A stretch of DNA of 6,885 nucleotides from contig JBKHCM010000148.1 in assembly GCA_046541805.1 (NCBI GenBank), forward strand, positions 1-6,885, in the 5' to 3' direction. The notes under the pieces were generated by a model. It had not been told where the DNA came from. It was given only the letters and a program-made list of their open reading frames with translations, and searched no databases. Shown here piece after piece: positions 4,717-6,885 of the stretch; positions within the stretch are counted from its first letter, which is position 1, and the number at the start of each line of letters is the position of its first letter. The stretch comes from JAAAPF01 sp046541805 (lineage in GTDB: Bacteria; Pseudomonadota; Alphaproteobacteria; Geminicoccales; Geminicoccaceae). Both the position numbers and the translations under genes were made by a program.

Positions 4717-5867
4717 GCCGGGCCGGCCCCCAAGAGCTCGCCATAGACGTCGACGGTGGCCGCGGCCGCCCGCTCGGCGCCGAACTCCGTCGTCACGAAG
4801 GCGCGCGCGCGGGCGGCGGTGCGGGCACGCACATCCTGCGGCATGGCGAGGGCGAGCCCGAGCGCCTCGGCGAGACCGTCGGTGTCGCCGACGTCGACGA
4901 GCCAGCCGGTCGAGGCCGGCATCAGCGCCTCCGGCAAGGCGCCCAGCGCGTGCGCGATGACGGGCGTGCCCATCGCCTGGGCCTCGAGGACCGCCCGGTC
5001 GAACCCGGCGGGCGCCGCCGTCGCCGGGAACGCCACGACGCTCGCCAGCGCGAACGCGGCCGGGCGATCCGCCGGGGGATCGACCAGGCGCATCTGCCCC
5101 GCGAGGCCGGCGGTGCGGGCGAACAGCTCCACCTGCTTGCGATACGCCCCGTCGGTCTCGTCCGTCCCCTCGAAGACGGCCAGCAGGTCCGCGCGCGCGA
5201 GCCGCTTGAGCGCCCGCAAGAGCTCGAGCTGGCCGCCGTGCGCGGCGAGCGGCCCCGGCACGAGCACGCACGGCTGCTCGGGCGCGACGCCCCACGCCGT
5301 GGCGAGGCGCGCGAGCCGGCTGGCGTCGATCGCTGCGGGGTCGAAGCGCGAGGAGTCGATCGCCGGCGGCACGAGCCGCAGGCGGTCCGCCGGCACCCGG
5401 CCCGCCGCTTCCAACCGCTCGGCGAGATCGCGCGAGGGCACGAGCACCCGGTCGGCGCGCCCGCCGCGGTCGACGCCGAGAGCGGCGAGCCAGCGCGCCG
5501 ACGGCGGCGTGGCGCTGTCGAGGCTCGCGACCCAGGGCCGCTGGGTGCGGCGCGCGACCCACTCGGCCAAGAGCGCCGCGGTCTCGCCGTGGGCGTGGAT
5601 CAGCCCGATGCCCTCGCCGCGCACCAGCGCCTCGATCCGCGCGGCCGCGCGCCACAGCGCGAGCGGGCTGGCGGCGGCGAATGCCACCTCCACGCAGCGG
5701 ACGCCGGCGTCCGCCGGCGCCGGCGCGGCGCAACCGCCAGCCCCGGCGACGACCACGGGCCAGCCGCGGGCGCTGAGGGCGCGGGTGAGTTGGCGCACCG
5801 CCTCGGCCTCCGCGCCGGCATCGACGCGGAGCGCCAGCTGCAGGATCGCGGCGGGAGGCGATGTCAC
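4713..5867 (-). CDS. GT4-like glycosyltransferase lacking the usual catalytic motifs
   Basis: A 384-residue protein with a GTG start at 5867, chosen because GAGGG (5879-5875) is correctly spaced before it. The GT-B fold layout is visible: an N-terminal Rossmann half (LQLALRVDAGAEAEAVRQL, IGLIHAHGETAALLAEW at 87-103) and a C-terminal half with LEAQAMGTPVIAHALGALPEAL (294-315) and TGWLVDVGD. Cytoplasmic GT4 enzymes transfer sugars from nucleotide donors to glycolipid or polysaccharide acceptors. However, three hallmark sites are altered: the TFHG loop reads SLDS (115-118), the donor-phosphate GRxxxxKG reads GPLAAHGG (205-212), and the first Glu of EX7E is Ala287 (only Glu295 remains). The upstream neighbour is a normal paralog in the same orientation. 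The protein may be a non-catalytic partner or have diverged function. Codon use and frame integrity look normal, so it is not decaying. Confidence 0.88.
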   Translation of the reverse strand: MTSPPAAILQLALRVDAGAEAEAVRQLTRALSARGWPVVVAGAGGCAAPAPADAGVRCVEVAFAAASPLALWRAAARIEALVRGEGIGLIHAHGETAALLAEWVARRTQRPWVASLDSATPPSARWLAALGVDRGGRADRVLVPSRDLAERLEAAGRVPADRLRLVPPAIDSSRFDPAAIDASRLARLATAWGVAPEQPCVLVPGPLAAHGGQLELLRALKRLARADLLAVFEGTDETDGAYRKQVELFARTAGLAGQMRLVDPPADRPAAFALASVVAFPATAAPAGFDRAVLEAQAMGTPVIAHALGALPEALMPASTGWLVDVGDTDGLAEALGLALAMPQDVRARTAARARAFVTTEFGAERAAAATVDVYGELLGAGPA

Positions 5868-5980
5868 GGCAGCGCCCTCACCCGCGTCCCGCCGTCCACC
5901 CGCCTCTGCAACCCGCTGGCCATCGTTGCGATCACGCCGTCGCGGCCCATCCTCTGCACGGCCTCGAGACCTACACCCAC
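5864..5980 (-). CDS. Possible small ORF between the two glycosyltransferases
   Basis: The 129-nt gap between the two glycosyltransferase genes contains a frame from a GTG at 5980 (38 residues) or an ATG at 5950 (28 residues, beginning MGRDGVIATMASGLQRRV) to a TGA at 5866-5864. That TGA overlaps the GTG start of the next gene as GTGA, the usual pattern of coupled translation. Purine-rich AGAGG directly abuts the ATG, too close for ideal spacing. No family is recognised. It could be a coupling leader peptide, the end of a lost gene, or chance in GC-rich DNA. Confidence 0.25.
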   Translation of the reverse strand: MGVGLEAVQRMGRDGVIATMASGLQRRVDGGTRVRALP

Positions 5981-5996
5981 GCCCGCGCCGAGGCGA

Positions 5997-6885
5997 TCAC
6001 TTGCTGCCCGCGGCGTGGGTTCGGACCGGCGCCGCGGCCAGGAGCTCGCGGTAGATCGCGAGCGTGGCGTCGGTCATCGCGCCGAGCGCGTAACGCTCGG
6101 CGACGAAGCGCCGGGCACCGGCGGCGAACGCGCGATCCGCCGCGCGGTCGAGAGCGTGCTCGAGCGCGCGCGCGAGGCCGGCGGGATCGCCGGGCTCGAC
6201 GCTCCAGCCGGTGACCCCCTCGCGCAGGGTCTCCGGCAGCCCGCCGACGCGATGCACCACCACCGGCCGGCCCATCGCCTGGGCCTCGATCGAGACCCGG
6301 CCGAAGGCCTCCATCCGCGACGGGCAGGCGACGACGTCGGCAGCGGCATAGGCCACGGCCATGTCGGCGACCGGGCCGGCCAGATGCAGCCGGGCCGCGA
6401 GCCCGCGCGCGCGGGCGTCGGCGCGCACCGCCGCGACATAGGGGTTGGCGGCCTCGTAGGGTCCCGCCGCGACGATGTGGACGTCGCCGCGCTCGAGGCG
6501 CGCCACCGCCTCCAGGAGCACGAGGTGGCCCTTGAGACGGGTGAGCCGCCCGACCAGCAGCACGACGCGCGCCGTCGCCGGCACCCCCCAGGCGCGGCGC
6601 GCGGCGGCGGCGGCCTCGGGCGGAACGCCGGCGGGGTCGAACGCCGCGAGGTCGACGCCGCGGTGGACGAGGCGCAGCCGATCGTCGCCGACGCCGTAGC
6701 GGTCGCGGACGTGGGCGGCGACGTGCTCGGAGACCGCGATCACGCGGGCGCCCGCCGCCATGACGGCGTTGTAGCGGCGCTTGAGCGGGTTGTCGGCGCC
6801 GCCGTAGACGCCGTGAAAGGTGGTCACCAGCGGCCGGCCGGTGGCGGCGGCGGCCGCCCGCGCGCTCCAGGCCGGCGCCCGCGAG
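5997..6885 (-). CDS. GT4 family glycosyltransferase, 5' end outside window
   Basis: The frame is open to the window end: visible residues start SRAPAWSARAAAAATGRP and run 295 residues to the TGA at 5997; the N-terminal Rossmann half is mostly missing. Motifs typical of retaining GT4 enzymes are intact: TTFHGVYGG (acceptor-side loop), VLLVGRLTRLKGHLVLL with the Arg and Lys that hold the donor phosphates, and MEAFGRVSIEAQAMGRPVV with a proper E-x7-E pair, followed by GGLPETLREGVTGW. The SRAPAW...TFHGxYG pattern recalls alphaproteobacterial glycosyltransferases of envelope polysaccharide or LPS-core clusters. It probably adds a hexose to a lipid-linked or LPS acceptor at the cytoplasmic face; donor and acceptor cannot be read from sequence. 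A GTG at 6827 is internal, not the start, since the conserved region continues before it. It lies 129 nt upstream of its diverged paralog in the same direction. Confidence 0.92.
   Translation of the reverse strand, partial: SRAPAWSARAAAAATGRPLVTTFHGVYGGADNPLKRRYNAVMAAGARVIAVSEHVAAHVRDRYGVGDDRLRLVHRGVDLAAFDPAGVPPEAAAAARRAWGVPATARVVLLVGRLTRLKGHLVLLEAVARLERGDVHIVAAGPYEAANPYVAAVRADARARGLAARLHLAGPVADMAVAYAAADVVACPSRMEAFGRVSIEAQAMGRPVVVHRVGGLPETLREGVTGWSVEPGDPAGLARALEHALDRAADRAFAAGARRFVAERYALGAMTDATLAIYRELLAAAPVRTHAAGSK

Noticed and set aside
4756..6054. Long + strand frame (432 codons) opposite the glycosyltransferases
   Set aside because: Ser/Arg/Ala-rich translation without recognisable domains, fully antisense to clear GT4 genes.
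1..6885. CRISPR array or phage genes
   Set aside because: No regularly spaced direct repeats beyond the 12-bp signal-peptide units, and no phage-type proteins.

Overview
This is a very GC-rich window (roughly three quarters G+C by eye) with bacterial gene structure: tight packing, 4-bp start/stop overlaps, and strong G/C at third codon positions. The gene families (GH8 glycanase with a TPR partner, GT4 glycosyltransferases, pirin, an IS481-type transposase remnant, a tRNA carrying a group I intron) suggest a free-living high-GC proteobacterium, most likely an alphaproteobacterium. That placement is inference.

Left part (1-2642, + strand): the 3' part of a GH8 endoglucanase-like gene with a Tat-type leader, translationally coupled by an ATGA overlap to a 528-residue exported or anchored TPR-like protein. 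The pair looks like the tail of a cellulose or related beta-glucan exopolysaccharide operon whose synthase genes would lie upstream of the window.

Middle part (2643-4716): a scarred region around a tRNA gene. On the - strand is a tRNA-Leu(UAA) gene (3226-3577) split in its anticodon loop by a 263-nt group I intron that keeps recognisable P, Q, R and S core elements. Immediately after the tRNA 3' CCA is a start-less, frameshifted remnant of an IS481-family transposase. Upstream of the tRNA, on the other strand, are a 5' fragment of a pirin gene and then an apparently intact GNAT acetyltransferase whose ATG directly follows the fragment's stop (TGAATG). A short ORF with a signal peptide overlaps the 3' end of the acetyltransferase gene antisense and looks like another broken gene.

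Right part (4713-6885, - strand): two tandem, apparently paralogous GT4-type glycosyltransferases. The upstream one (cut by the window end) has the usual motifs: THis-Gly acceptor loop, GR...KG and EX7E. The downstream one has lost all three and may be a non-catalytic partner or a strongly diverged enzyme. A short possible ORF lies between them and ends in a GTGA overlap with the second start.

Most notable items: the intron-bearing tRNA-Leu with an insertion between U33 and U34, the motif-stripped glycosyltransferase, and the cluster of broken genes next to the tRNA.
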